Source: a bacterium
GTDB taxonomy: Bacteria; Electryoneota; RPQS01
Direction of reading: 5' to 3'
Assembly (NCBI GenBank): GCA_018814465.1
Contig: JAHIZR010000430.1
Coordinates: forward strand, 1 to 8,809
DNA length: 8,809 nt
The translations under genes were made by a program, and so were the position numbers. The notes beneath the pieces were generated by a model that was not told the origin of the DNA, made no database searches, and was given only the letters and a program-made list of their open reading frames with translations. Shown here piece by piece: positions 1 through 7,259 of the stretch. Numbering within the stretch: position 1 is the first letter of the stretch; each line of letters opens with the position of its first letter.

Positions 1-774
1 GGTGATCTGATTCCGCTTTCATCGCTGATTACTTATGCCGAATACCCCGCGTTGCAGGGAATAACAAGACTGGATCGGGAACGAGCGATTTCAGTCTTTG
101 CCAACGTCGCCCCCGGTCATTCACAGGACGAAGCGATCAAATATGTGGAAACTCTATCAAATAAAATGCCGGAAGGATACCGGATTGTACTGGGTGGCGC
201 CAGCGTAGCATTTCAGGAATCGATGAGCAGCTTAATCTTCGCTCTGTTTATGGGAATTATCTTTGCTTACATGGTACTCGCATCGCAATTTAATTCCTTC
301 GCTCATCCAATTACGATTCTGACGATTCTTCCTTTGTCGGTTGCCGGAGCCGCCGCTGCTCTGCTGATTACAGGCAAATCACTGAATATCTTCAGTATGA
401 TTGGCTTGTTGCTGCTGATGGGAATCGTGAAGAAGAATTCGATCATTCTTGTAGATTACGCCAATCGGTATCGCGAGCAAAGTCGGAACGCTCGTGAAGC
501 GATGCAGAAAGCAGGTCCGATTCGCTTGCGTCCGATCCTAATGACATCCATCGCCACTCTGATGGCAGCGATCCCCCCTGCCCTCGGTATTGGAGCCGGT
601 TCCGAGATTCGTTCACCGATGGCTATTGCGGTCATCGGGGGTGTTTTTGTTTCGACAGCTCTCAGTCTGCTGGTTGTTCCTTCATTTTATGTCAAGTTCG
701 ATAGCTGGATAGTCCGGTTATTCGGAAGAAAAACGAAAGCTGAGACTGATTCTGTGTTGCGCCAAGCGGAATAG
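1..774 (+). CDS. RND multidrug efflux pump, inner-membrane subunit (AcrB/HAE1 type), C-terminal fragment
   Basis: The reading frame is open from base 1 to the TAG at 772-774, so the gene starts upstream; a TTG at base 52 is internal. The visible 257 residues begin in the last periplasmic (porter) segment. Five hydrophobic segments follow, matching TM8-TM12 of AcrB, at about residues 78-97, 105-124, 130-150, 178-198 and 207-230. Family signatures are clear: GIVKKNSIILVDYAN in TM10, RLRPILMTSIATL in TM11, and GAGSEIRSPMAIAVIGG leading into TM12. The second Lys of VKKN (visible residue 145) and the Thr of LMTS (182) align with the AcrB proton-relay residues K940 and T978, so the fragment looks functional. 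Known role of the family: a proton-driven trimeric pump that works with a periplasmic adaptor and an outer-membrane channel. Those partners are not in the window. Substrate is unknown. The tail after TM12 is short and charged. Confidence 0.95.
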   Translation, partial: GDLIPLSSLITYAEYPALQGITRLDRERAISVFANVAPGHSQDEAIKYVETLSNKMPEGYRIVLGGASVAFQESMSSLIFALFMGIIFAYMVLASQFNSFAHPITILTILPLSVAGAAAALLITGKSLNIFSMIGLLLLMGIVKKNSIILVDYANRYREQSRNAREAMQKAGPIRLRPILMTSIATLMAAIPPALGIGAGSEIRSPMAIAVIGGVFVSTALSLLVVPSFYVKFDSWIVRLFGRKTKAETDSVLRQAE

Positions 775-932
775 CAAATTCTTACTGCAATAATAATAAG
801 CACATAGGATTAATCTAAGAGCTTATCAGTTGCAATAGAGTGACTTTTAGGTAGACCAAAATCGCATGATTAAACAACGGGTTTCTTCGATATGCCTCTG
901 ATTAAGTAATATGTGCGCAAACCTGCGATCAA

Positions 933-944
933 ATCATTAATGAT
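933..944. repeat. perfect 12-nt palindrome ATCATTAATGAT
   Basis: ATCATTAATGAT equals its own reverse complement and lies about 70 bp upstream of the best promoter candidate. The position and symmetry suit a dimeric regulator site, but a 12-nt AT-rich palindrome can arise by chance. No second copy was seen in the leader. Confidence 0.3.
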
Positions 945-1015
945 CAATAGCATGCAAATCGGAGAGGATTGTCTAAAAAGAGAAGTGTGTTCGCTATCCT
1001 ACTTGACTCGATTAA

Positions 1016-1044
1016 TTGACAGTTGTAAGTTACTGTTAGATAGT
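1016..1044 (+). promoter_or_regulatory. candidate sigma70-type promoter for the giant repeat-protein gene
   Basis: TTGACA at 1016-1021 is a perfect -35 consensus. It is followed by a 17-nt spacer and GATAGT at 1039-1044, a 4/6 match to the -10 box. Transcription would start near 1050 and give a leader of about 160 nt. An overlapping alternative is TTGACT at 1003-1008. A Bacteroidota-like reading (TTG near 1023 with TACTTTG at 1048-1054) is imperfect. The host sigma preference is unknown, so this is only a candidate. Confidence 0.35.
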
Positions 1045-1104
1045 CCGTACTTTGGGATATATCTATCTATTCTGAACTCCCACTGAAGCGACAGTTTTGT
1101 CTGT

Positions 1105-1137
1105 TTCATGACGCGGGACGCGCTCGCGAGTCATGAA
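1105..1137 (+). promoter_or_regulatory. leader hairpin upstream of the giant repeat-protein gene
   Basis: TTCATGAC (1105-1112) and GTCATGAA (1130-1137) form 8-bp complementary arms. The GC-rich interior can extend the stem after a small bulge by pairing 1113-1117 with 1123-1127, including one G-T wobble. The hairpin lies inside the presumed 5' leader, about 70 nt before the start codon. A pyrimidine-rich stretch follows rather than a clean T run, so it is not called as a terminator. It could be an RNA-stability element or, as DNA, an inverted-repeat operator. Confidence 0.4.
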
Positions 1138-1194
1138 CTCTCCTTCTCTTCCAGAGTCCTGCACCGTCGGACTATCCTATTGTGAGATGATCAT

Positions 1195-1200
1195 AAGGAG
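1195..1200 (+). promoter_or_regulatory. ribosome binding site for the giant repeat-protein gene
   Basis: AAGGAG lies 8 nt before the ATG at 1209. It fixes this start, which is followed directly by a signal peptide. Confidence 0.85.
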
Positions 1201-1208
1201 AATTCGAC

Positions 1209-4200
1209 ATGAAAACTCATTCTTTGCTTTACGCCGCAATAGTTATCGTGGCGTTTTTGTTTTTCTGCAGCTCTGCAAGCGCACAGTGTGAAGCGTACAT
1301 GCTGGCTTGTCTCGATGTAGATAACCCATCAGGCGTTCAGGAGCTGGTCATCACAATATGGACAGGCGATCTTCACTGCCTTGCAAGCGGTTATATTGAC
1401 GTGATGCAAACTCCGCCGGATGGAGTCATTCTGGGACCCTATGAACCTGTGTTTGATAACGTGTTTTCGAGTTACTACACAGTTCGCATCCCGGTGACCG
1501 GAAATACGATGCATCCTCCGGGAACAATTGTCGGGCTGGACATTGCTGTGTCATTTGATGATCCTGGTTACAGCGCGTTGGCAACTACGGAGATTGTTTA
1601 TATTGTCGATCCCACAGGACGGCTGGATCAGTTTCGTCCGACTCCCTGTTTCGATAGCGTTCCGCCCTTCATGCTGCCAATGACGGCGGCGTGTTTTCAT
1701 GTATGTCATAAAATCTATCGTGTTCATCTTCAAGATGTCCCGATGTGGGAACGGCCGGTTATTACGGTATCACCCGGCTGCACAATGGAGGATCCCTGCA
1801 TTCCTGATGCGTGTGTGCCGGGTTGCGATACGGATTATCGCTGGGGAGTCGATGAGATCGAAGGGGAATGGTATCTTGAGTTTGAATATTCAAATGCCAG
1901 TCTCGAGCCGGTATGCTATTGCGTGAGCTATACCGGAACATCTCCCTATACGACGACGAATGGCGGATTGCTGGCTGTCGACGAACTATGGCAAACGGCA
2001 GATCTGACACTTTGGAATATGTATACGGACATGTGCGGTTTGGTTGAGGTCTTTTCGTATCCTCCCGGAGCATGGACTGCGCCTTACACATCTCAATTAT
2101 TTACTCCAGTCGGTGAGAAGCGGACACTACAGATTCCGGTGGGGGCGATGGCATTCATGCCGGGACAGGCTTTCCAGTTGATCGCCTATGTCGAGCCTGA
2201 GATCGGATTATGCGATTCGTATGATCCGGTGTGGTATGTTGAGGATGTGATGGTGACACCCGAGGGTGGTTTGGAGATTGTTGATGTGGGCGGTGAGTGT
2301 TCGGATGTGCAGGTACCAACAGCCATGGGCCCTGGGATGCACGAGTGCTTCAAAGTCTGTCATGATATCTACCACATTATCCTCCACGGTGCTGACGACG
2401 GCATACCGGAAATCACAGTTACGCCCGGTTGCGGATCGCCGACATTGTGTCCCGATCTGCCCGGATGCGTGCCCGGAGGTCCGGAAGACTACCGCTATGA
2501 TATCTACAGGATCGGCGGGACCTGGATGCTTGAGTTCGAGTACTCCAATCCGAACACTGAACCTGTATGCTACTGCGTGGCATACGAGAATGTGAATCCG
2601 GAGGAGAAGAAAGCCTTTTTGCTGGCCGCGCTGGATGAAGCCAGCCAGACGCTGGATGTTTCGCTCTGGACAAGCGATTGTGGATGCGACTATCCTGCCA
2701 GTGGGATAATTATTGTATCGGATGGTCCCTATGAAATCGATCCGGAAGCCTGGATCGAGAGCTTCTTCGATGTCTTCTGTGAGCCGCGCCACTGGGAGGT
2801 TCCGGTCAATCCGGGCGACCACACGGTTGGCGAGAATTTCCAGTACGAGGTTGCGGTGGACTTCTTCGGCCCCGGTTCGGATCCGTTTGATGGGGTCGTC
2901 TACTATGAAAACGTGACCGTGACCCCAACGGGAGAGCTTGCCCAGTGGTATCCGCAGAGCCCATGCACAGGTGACAATGTGCCGCCACTGATGTCGCTCG
3001 GTGAATCCGCATGTTTCGAGGTCTGCCACCGGGTGTATGATATTCTGCTTGGCCCCGGGATCGATCACGGTGAGCCGATCATCGGCGTGGAACCCGGATG
3101 TGCTCTCCCCTGTGACAATGCGGGATGCATGCCCGGCGGTCCGTACGATTACTGCTATCACACGTGGTTCGACGGAGTGAACTGGCATCTCGAGTTTGAG
3201 TACTCCAATCCCGAGGTTGAACCGGTCTGCTACTGTGTGACCTACGAGGGAGACCGACCGAACTGCAATCCGCACGTGCTGGCGGCGCTGGATGAGCGCG
3301 ATCAGGAGCTGCAGATCACGCTCTGGATGACCGGTGATGAAGACCCGCCGTGCGAGACAAACGCCTTGGTTTCGATCTGTCGCTCTGATCAGATAGGATC
3401 GATTGAGGACATCATGACCAATGTCGACGCCTACGGAACGACGGTGAGTGTGCCGGCCGAGAGTGGCGGTTTGCCGCCCGGCAGCAACTACCAGTATGTA
3501 GTAGCCGTGGATTTTGATGATCCCTATGAGGATGTACTGATCACTGAGGAAGTGATCGTCGGTCCGACGGGTCTGCTTGAAATCGATGATACGGGAGCCG
3601 AATGCACCGGTGATAACGTGCCTTCAGTGATGCCGGCAAACACCGCGGCCTGCTTTGAGGTCTGTCACAGAATCTACCATATTGATATACTCGGAGCGGG
3701 GACGGAGTTGCCACTGGTGACCGTTATCCCCGGCTGCCTGCCAAGCGGCCCTTGTGAACCCTATCCGGAATGCACACCGGGTGGCGAGTATGATTACTGC
3801 TATCAATTAATATGGCAGGAGGATCACTGGGAGCTCGAATTTGAGTATTCGAACGAGATGATCGAGCCGGTTTGCTATTGCGTGACTGTTGAAGCAGGGG
3901 AAACCGGACTCTACGGTCTCATCGCCATCGACGAACTGAACCAAACAGTCGATCTGACACTATGGAATACGACAGGAGTCGAGATTTGTGGTCTGGTAGA
4001 TTTTTATTCCATCCCCCCCGGCGTCTGGATCGGACCCTATAATCCGGACTTTGTTTCTCCGGAGTCACGCGTAACTCTGCAAGTGCCCGTTGGAGCCGGA
4101 GTGTTCACTCCAGGACAGCAATTCGAGTTGCATGCCTTGGTTCAACATGCCGGCGGCCCCTGCGATCCTTATCCCGATCGTGAGTTCATTGATGATGTGA

Positions 4201-6122
4201 TCGTCACGCCGGAAGGCGGTCTGCGCATTGCTGACACAGGCGGTCAATGTACAGATGATCATGTGCCTCTGCTGATGAATCAGGGCGATGCGGAGTGCTT
4301 TAAAGTCTGTCATCGGATCTATCATATCGATCTTGGCTCGGTATATAACGGGATTCCCAATATCACGGTAACACCGGGCTGCGGACCGCCGACGAGTTGT
4401 CCTGACTTGCCGGGATGCACTCCGGGCGGTCCCGATGACTACCGTTATGATATCTTCCAGGCTGCCGGTATGTGGTATCTTGAGTTTGAGTACTCGAATC
4501 CGAATATCGAACCGGTCTGCTACTGCGTAGAATTCACCAGTGTAACGCCGACTGATACGCGAGCCTGTATGCTGACTTCGCTCGATGAGGAGAATCAGAC
4601 GCTTGATGTTACCTTATGGACGAATGTGCACTCTTGCGAACGACCGGCAAGCGGAACAATCACCGTGTCAAAAGGACCATATGAATTGGATCCCGATGCC
4701 TGGGTGGAGAGCTTCTTCGATGTTTTCTATATGCCTTGGCACCACAAGTTCCCGGTTACGCCCGGAACCTACACAACAGGTCAGAACTTCCAGTTTGAAG
4801 TGGTGGCGGATTTCTTCGGCCCGGGTTCCGATCCCTTCGATGGCGTTATTAGTCTTGAACACGTGACAGTCGATCCGACCGGCATGCTGCAGCAGTGGTA
4901 TCCGCAACGAGCTTGCACGGGTGACAATGTTCCGTTATCCATGTCATGCGGTCAGTCGATCTGCTTCGAGGTATGCCATAAGATCTATGATGTTCTGTTG
5001 AACACAGGACCGACACCCGGCGAGCCGCTAATCAGAGTTGCTCCCGGTTGTGATCCTCCCTGCGACAACCCCGGTTGTACTCCGGGCGGAGCAAACGACT
5101 ACCGGTATCGAGTCTGGTATGATGGTGTGACGTGGCATCTTGAATTCGAGTACTCCAATGTCTACAGAGAGCCGGTCTGTTACTGCGTTACCTACGAAGG
5201 AACTAAACCGCAAAGCTACACACATGAACTCGTTGCGTTGGACGAGCGGGATCAGATGCTGGATATGACGATGTGGATGACCGGCAGTGAAGAACCACCG
5301 ACACTGATACCGGTAGATGTTGTTGTCTGCCGCACCGATCAACCTTACACAGTCATCTCGGTCGGCTCATTCATTCTGGACAGATATGACGAGTATCTGA
5401 CTGTCAGCATCCCGGCAGACAACGGCGGCAATCCTCCGGGAACAGCATTCCAGTACGTTGTGCATTTCGATTATAATGACCCATTTGATGACGTGTTAAT
5501 TACAGAAGAAGTAATGGTCAGGCTCGATGGCCTGCTCGAAATCGATGATGTAGGTGGAGAATGCGTCGGAGACAATGTGCCTCCATATATGGATCCTTAT
5601 GAACCCTATTGCTTCCATGTCTGTCATAAGGTGTACCATGTTGATCTTAATATTTTCAGTACTCGAAAGCCGCTGATCACGATAATGCCCGGCTGTGATC
5701 CGCCTTGCGATGATCCGGGTTGTGTGCCTGGTGGCATATACGATTATCGCTATGATTTAGTTTGGCTGTCAGGTCATTGGGAGCTTGAATTTGAGTATTC
5801 CAATGAGAATACAGAGCCGGTTTGCTATTGTGTGATTGTTGAACCCGATCTGACGCCTCCGATTCCAGTAAATGACCTCGCACTTAACTATCAATTTGAA
5901 GAGTTGGCAGTACCGATGCTGCACTTCTATTGGGAAGCTCCGGAAGCCGGGACTTACACGATCTACTATTCGACGGATCCGAATAATCAAACCGATCCAC
6001 CAGATCCAAGCTGGACGGATTTCCATACAGATTACTATGCGGCAGGAGATTGCCATTGGTCTGCTCCGATGCTGCCTGCGGTTGAAGAGTATCGGATTTT
6101 CGTGATTCAGTACACGCCCTAA
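1209..6122 (+). CDS. giant secreted Cys-rich protein with seven ~217-residue repeat units and an FN3-like C-terminus; unknown function
   Basis: I do not recognise a named family. The 1637-residue product starts with a Sec signal peptide (hydrophobic core about residues 8-20, likely cleavage after ASA at residue 25). There is no lipobox. Seven tandem units begin at residues 32, 255, 472, 691, 905, 1122 and 1341. Each starts with an L-A-x-L-D-E-x2-Q-x-L-D-x-T-L-W-like strand, suggesting a beta-sandwich half. A Cys-rich half follows: C-x-G-D-N-V-P, then CFxVCH(K/R/D)(I/V)Y, PGC, two more Cys, CxPGG, and W-x-LEFEYSN-x3-EPVCYCV. About eight Cys per unit are conserved, which fits four disulphides in an oxidising compartment. 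Residues 1548-1637 resemble a fibronectin-III-like domain (FYWEAP...YTIYYSTDP). No LPXTG, PEP-CTERM or clear type IX sorting domain is seen, and no enzyme motif. The gene has its own Shine-Dalgarno and terminator and looks monocistronic. A surface or extracellular structural or binding role is inference. Confidence 0.93.
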   Translation: MKTHSLLYAAIVIVAFLFFCSSASAQCEAYMLACLDVDNPSGVQELVITIWTGDLHCLASGYIDVMQTPPDGVILGPYEPVFDNVFSSYYTVRIPVTGNTMHPPGTIVGLDIAVSFDDPGYSALATTEIVYIVDPTGRLDQFRPTPCFDSVPPFMLPMTAACFHVCHKIYRVHLQDVPMWERPVITVSPGCTMEDPCIPDACVPGCDTDYRWGVDEIEGEWYLEFEYSNASLEPVCYCVSYTGTSPYTTTNGGLLAVDELWQTADLTLWNMYTDMCGLVEVFSYPPGAWTAPYTSQLFTPVGEKRTLQIPVGAMAFMPGQAFQLIAYVEPEIGLCDSYDPVWYVEDVMVTPEGGLEIVDVGGECSDVQVPTAMGPGMHECFKVCHDIYHIILHGADDGIPEITVTPGCGSPTLCPDLPGCVPGGPEDYRYDIYRIGGTWMLEFEYSNPNTEPVCYCVAYENVNPEEKKAFLLAALDEASQTLDVSLWTSDCGCDYPASGIIIVSDGPYEIDPEAWIESFFDVFCEPRHWEVPVNPGDHTVGENFQYEVAVDFFGPGSDPFDGVVYYENVTVTPTGELAQWYPQSPCTGDNVPPLMSLGESACFEVCHRVYDILLGPGIDHGEPIIGVEPGCALPCDNAGCMPGGPYDYCYHTWFDGVNWHLEFEYSNPEVEPVCYCVTYEGDRPNCNPHVLAALDERDQELQITLWMTGDEDPPCETNALVSICRSDQIGSIEDIMTNVDAYGTTVSVPAESGGLPPGSNYQYVVAVDFDDPYEDVLITEEVIVGPTGLLEIDDTGAECTGDNVPSVMPANTAACFEVCHRIYHIDILGAGTELPLVTVIPGCLPSGPCEPYPECTPGGEYDYCYQLIWQEDHWELEFEYSNEMIEPVCYCVTVEAGETGLYGLIAIDELNQTVDLTLWNTTGVEICGLVDFYSIPPGVWIGPYNPDFVSPESRVTLQVPVGAGVFTPGQQFELHALVQHAGGPCDPYPDREFIDDVIVTPEGGLRIADTGGQCTDDHVPLLMNQGDAECFKVCHRIYHIDLGSVYNGIPNITVTPGCGPPTSCPDLPGCTPGGPDDYRYDIFQAAGMWYLEFEYSNPNIEPVCYCVEFTSVTPTDTRACMLTSLDEENQTLDVTLWTNVHSCERPASGTITVSKGPYELDPDAWVESFFDVFYMPWHHKFPVTPGTYTTGQNFQFEVVADFFGPGSDPFDGVISLEHVTVDPTGMLQQWYPQRACTGDNVPLSMSCGQSICFEVCHKIYDVLLNTGPTPGEPLIRVAPGCDPPCDNPGCTPGGANDYRYRVWYDGVTWHLEFEYSNVYREPVCYCVTYEGTKPQSYTHELVALDERDQMLDMTMWMTGSEEPPTLIPVDVVVCRTDQPYTVISVGSFILDRYDEYLTVSIPADNGGNPPGTAFQYVVHFDYNDPFDDVLITEEVMVRLDGLLEIDDVGGECVGDNVPPYMDPYEPYCFHVCHKVYHVDLNIFSTRKPLITIMPGCDPPCDDPGCVPGGIYDYRYDLVWLSGHWELEFEYSNENTEPVCYCVIVEPDLTPPIPVNDLALNYQFEELAVPMLHFYWEAPEAGTYTIYYSTDPNNQTDPPDPSWTDFHTDYYAAGDCHWSAPMLPAVEEYRIFVIQYTP
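1302..1970 (+). repeat. repeat unit 1 of the giant protein (C-like, divergent)
   Basis: Residues 32-254. Its first half is the most divergent of the seven. The FDDP segment and PPG turn resemble the C-type units, while the end of the first half (PTGRLDQF...VPPFM) is closer to B-type units. It keeps CFHVCHKIY (Cys 162, Cys 166, His 167) and the LEFEYSN...EPVCYCV block. Its PGC region has an extra Cys and PGCD in place of the usual PGG. Confidence 0.85.
1971..3920 (+). repeat. first A-B-C super-repeat of the giant protein (units 2-4)
   Basis: Unit A covers 1971-2621 (217 aa), B 2622-3278 (219 aa) and C 3279-3920 (214 aa). A has the CGL...PPG...VPVGA-like first half and the CPDLPGC motif. B has the ESFFDVF and FFGPGSDPFDG motifs. 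C has the CRSDQ and DFDDP...VLITEEV motifs. Each unit is closer to its partner 1950 nt downstream than to its neighbours, as judged by shared motifs and lengths. Confidence 0.9.
3921..5849 (+). repeat. second A-B-C super-repeat of the giant protein (units 5-7)
   Basis: Unit A' starts at 3921, B' at 4572 and C' at 5229, each exactly 1950 nt after A, B and C; the A and B copies have identical lengths. Matching landmarks include GATCTGACAC at 2001 and 3951, GCTTCTTCGATG at 2761 and 4711, and the codon for the first Cys of the CYC motif at 3873 and 5823. B and B' look free of net shifts throughout. A/A' and C/C' contain small compensating insertions and deletions. Similarity ends soon after the last CYCV block, where the FN3-like domain begins. 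Confidence 0.9.
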
Positions 6123-6176
6123 CAGAACAGCAGATCCGCGAATAAGGTTCAGGATTCATCTCTGAATAGGAGACAG

Positions 6177-6207
6177 CAAACCCCGTCATTATTGGCGGGG
6201 TTTGTTT
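6177..6207 (+). terminator. intrinsic terminator of the giant repeat-protein gene
   Basis: CAAACCCCG (6177-6185) pairs with CGGGGTTTG (6196-6204) over 9 bp around a 10-nt loop. The T-rich stretch TTTGTTT closes the structure. It lies about 55 nt after the stop codon, so transcription of the giant gene should end here. Confidence 0.85.
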
Positions 6208-6211
6208 ATGA

Positions 6212-6553
6212 ATTGAGAGCCGTCTCGATACTCATCCCGGATTGCAATGTGAAGAACAATTTAGCGGATTCCAATATTTCTTTTTTATGTTGTTCGATCA
6301 CGCCAAATCCAACGACGGGCAGTTTTAAGAATTCTATACAACTGACTATAGCTCATTTGAATGTTCGCTTGAAAAATCGAACCGCGCATTCTCCTACGCA
6401 AGTCTACGAAATCAACTCCAAGAGGCAATCGCACGTATTGCAGTAGAACTAATCCCAAGTACTCAGAAAGCAAGGTTATTCGATCAGATCACACGGAAGT
6501 TTTCGAGTGTCGTTCTGGCTGTGATCACCCTACTGCTACAAACAAGGCAGTAG
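6212..6553 (+). pseudogene. possible decayed coding relic, C-terminal part of an unidentified protein
   Basis: In frame 2 the stretch reads as protein-like sequence from 6212 to a TAG at 6551-6553, interrupted only by a TAA at 6329-6331. The downstream 73 codons look coherent, with a helix-like run RNQLQEAIARIAVELIP, then KARLFDQITRKFSS, and a hydrophobic end VVLAVITLLLQTRQ. The upstream part includes GLQCEEQFSGFQYFFFMLFDH. No start with a ribosome binding site is visible, and the stretch sits straight after a terminator. It could be the tail of a decayed transposase or other mobile gene, but I cannot name the family, and chance remains possible. Confidence 0.3.
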
Positions 6554-6632
6554 TCATGATCGGAATATTTCAGCGGCATTGTACTAAGTCCTCATTAACC
6601 CTCCGTCAGGAACTCATTAACGAGTTCAATCC

Positions 6633-6663
6633 AAAAAGACGCCGACCCTCATCAAGTCGGCGT
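6633..6663 (-). terminator. intrinsic terminator of the minus-strand operon
   Basis: ACGCCGAC (6639-6646) and GTCGGCGT (6656-6663) form an 8-bp GC-rich stem with a 9-nt loop. Read on the minus strand, the stem is followed by CTTTTTGG (6638-6631), a proper U tract. It lies about 90 nt beyond the stop of the last minus-strand gene, or about 45 nt beyond the alternative stop at 6709. Confidence 0.8.
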
Positions 6664-6752
6664 TCTGCATTTCTTGCACAGTGAACTTACGTCAAATATC
6701 TCTATAAATCAAGTTACGTCACTCGCCATGCTGTTGTATATATCATCCAGCA

Positions 6753-7247
6753 TTAAGGCCGCGCCGAACTGTAGCCCGCATTGAACTTCGTGCAATCCTC
6801 CACAGCCTCGATCCAAAACCACAGCGAATCCGCCATGTGAAACGGCACCTGATGCGCCCGCTGCCCTAATGTATCGAAGGGCTCCGCCGCGCTGTATCTG
6901 GTATAGGCCGGGTTGTTCTGCTCCACCGAATCGAAGTAGGCGCTGTCTTGCTTTTCGAACCAGCCCCAGAAATAGCTCCCCGCGTTCAGATCGACCAGTA
7001 GGTCCATTATCGACGGATAGCCGTACAGCTCCTCCTGCAGCGCGATCATGCGCGAGGACCAAACATCCCCCGAGTCCACCAGCACCACATTCGTTTCCAG
7101 CGAGTCATAGAGGCTCTGAGTCATGAAATTCAGGCAGTTCTGCGCGCTGTGCTTGTTCCCGTCCACTTTCGCCGGCGTCGTCCGCCCCCGCCCCTCCGCC
7201 GCCGCCATCGTCAGCAGCGCCATGACTATGATAAGTATCGTCCGCAT
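6753..7247 (-). CDS. small secreted protein of unknown function (possibly frameshifted at its 3' end)
   Basis: 164 residues. It has a Sec-type signal peptide (hydrophobic run ILIIVMALLTMAAA, residues 4-17, likely cleaved near AAA-E) and no lipobox Cys. The mature part is acidic and aromatic-rich, with segments such as LYDSLETNVVLVDSGDVW, YFWGWFEKQDSAYFDSV and ADSLWFWIEAVEDC. Two Cys are present, at about residues 38 and 152. I recognise no domain. The ATG is supported by an excellent Shine-Dalgarno, and it is the second gene of an operon with the fibre-like secreted protein, 10 nt after that gene's stop. The end is odd: the frame closes as NAGYSSARP, whereas a -1 shift in the G run would read NAGLQFGAALMLDDIYNSMASDVT and stop at 6709. 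A role alongside the upstream product is inference. Confidence 0.75.
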   Translation of the reverse strand: MRTILIIVMALLTMAAAEGRGRTTPAKVDGNKHSAQNCLNFMTQSLYDSLETNVVLVDSGDVWSSRMIALQEELYGYPSIMDLLVDLNAGSYFWGWFEKQDSAYFDSVEQNNPAYTRYSAAEPFDTLGQRAHQVPFHMADSLWFWIEAVEDCTKFNAGYSSARP

Positions 7248-7251
7248 CTTG

Positions 7252-7259
7252 CCTCCTTT
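7252..7259 (-). promoter_or_regulatory. strong ribosome binding site overlapping the upstream stop codon
   Basis: On the minus strand, TAAAGGAGGCAAGATG joins the stop of the fibre-like gene (TAA, 7260-7258) to the ATG at 7247. The anti-16S match AAAGGAGG shares two bases with the stop codon. This decides the start of the small gene and suggests translational coupling of the pair. Confidence 0.85.

Larger units (their letters stand above)
775..1208. other. AT-rich intergenic region between the RND gene and the giant repeat-protein gene
   Basis: No credible coding sequence. Just after the RND stop there is a weak inverted repeat, ATAAGC (796-801) with GCTTAT (821-826), without a convincing T run, so no terminator is called. 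The rest holds a perfect palindrome at 933-944, a sigma70-like promoter at 1016-1044, a hairpin at 1105-1137 and the ribosome binding site at 1195-1200. The stretch is clearly poorer in G+C than the genes on either side, as expected for regulatory DNA. Confidence 0.7.
6123..6752. other. intergenic region between convergent genes
   Basis: This stretch separates the plus-strand giant gene from the minus-strand operon. It holds a terminator for each side (6177-6207 and 6633-6663) and a possible coding relic (6212-6553). It also has two copies of CTCATTAAC, at 6591-6599 and 6613-6621. The second sits in an imperfect palindrome with arms AACTC and GAGTT at 6611-6626. An open frame at 6192-6446 starts inside the terminator, lacks a binding site and does not look like protein. 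Confidence 0.6.

Noticed and set aside
1209..1290. Lipoprotein signal for the giant protein
   Set aside because: Cys 20 is preceded by LFF and does not fit a lipobox; ASA-Q at 25/26 fits signal peptidase I.
2208..3275. 355-codon open frame on the minus strand, antisense to the giant gene
   Set aside because: It runs opposite to a clearly coding, repeated gene, has no signal, binding site or domain, and is explained by the codon pattern of the repeats. Similar shorter antisense frames occur elsewhere in the gene.
1302..5849. CRISPR array or short tandem DNA repeat
   Set aside because: The repeats are long, diverged protein-coding units without spacers.
1209..6122. Canonical multihaem cytochrome c
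   Set aside because: The motif is C-x3-C-H rather than CXXCH, and the surrounding sequence is beta-rich with many other conserved Cys, so cytochrome is not called.
6192..6446. 84-codon open frame on the plus strand after the giant gene
   Set aside because: Starts inside the terminator loop, has no binding site, and its residues do not look like a folded protein; frame 2 in the same stretch is more protein-like.
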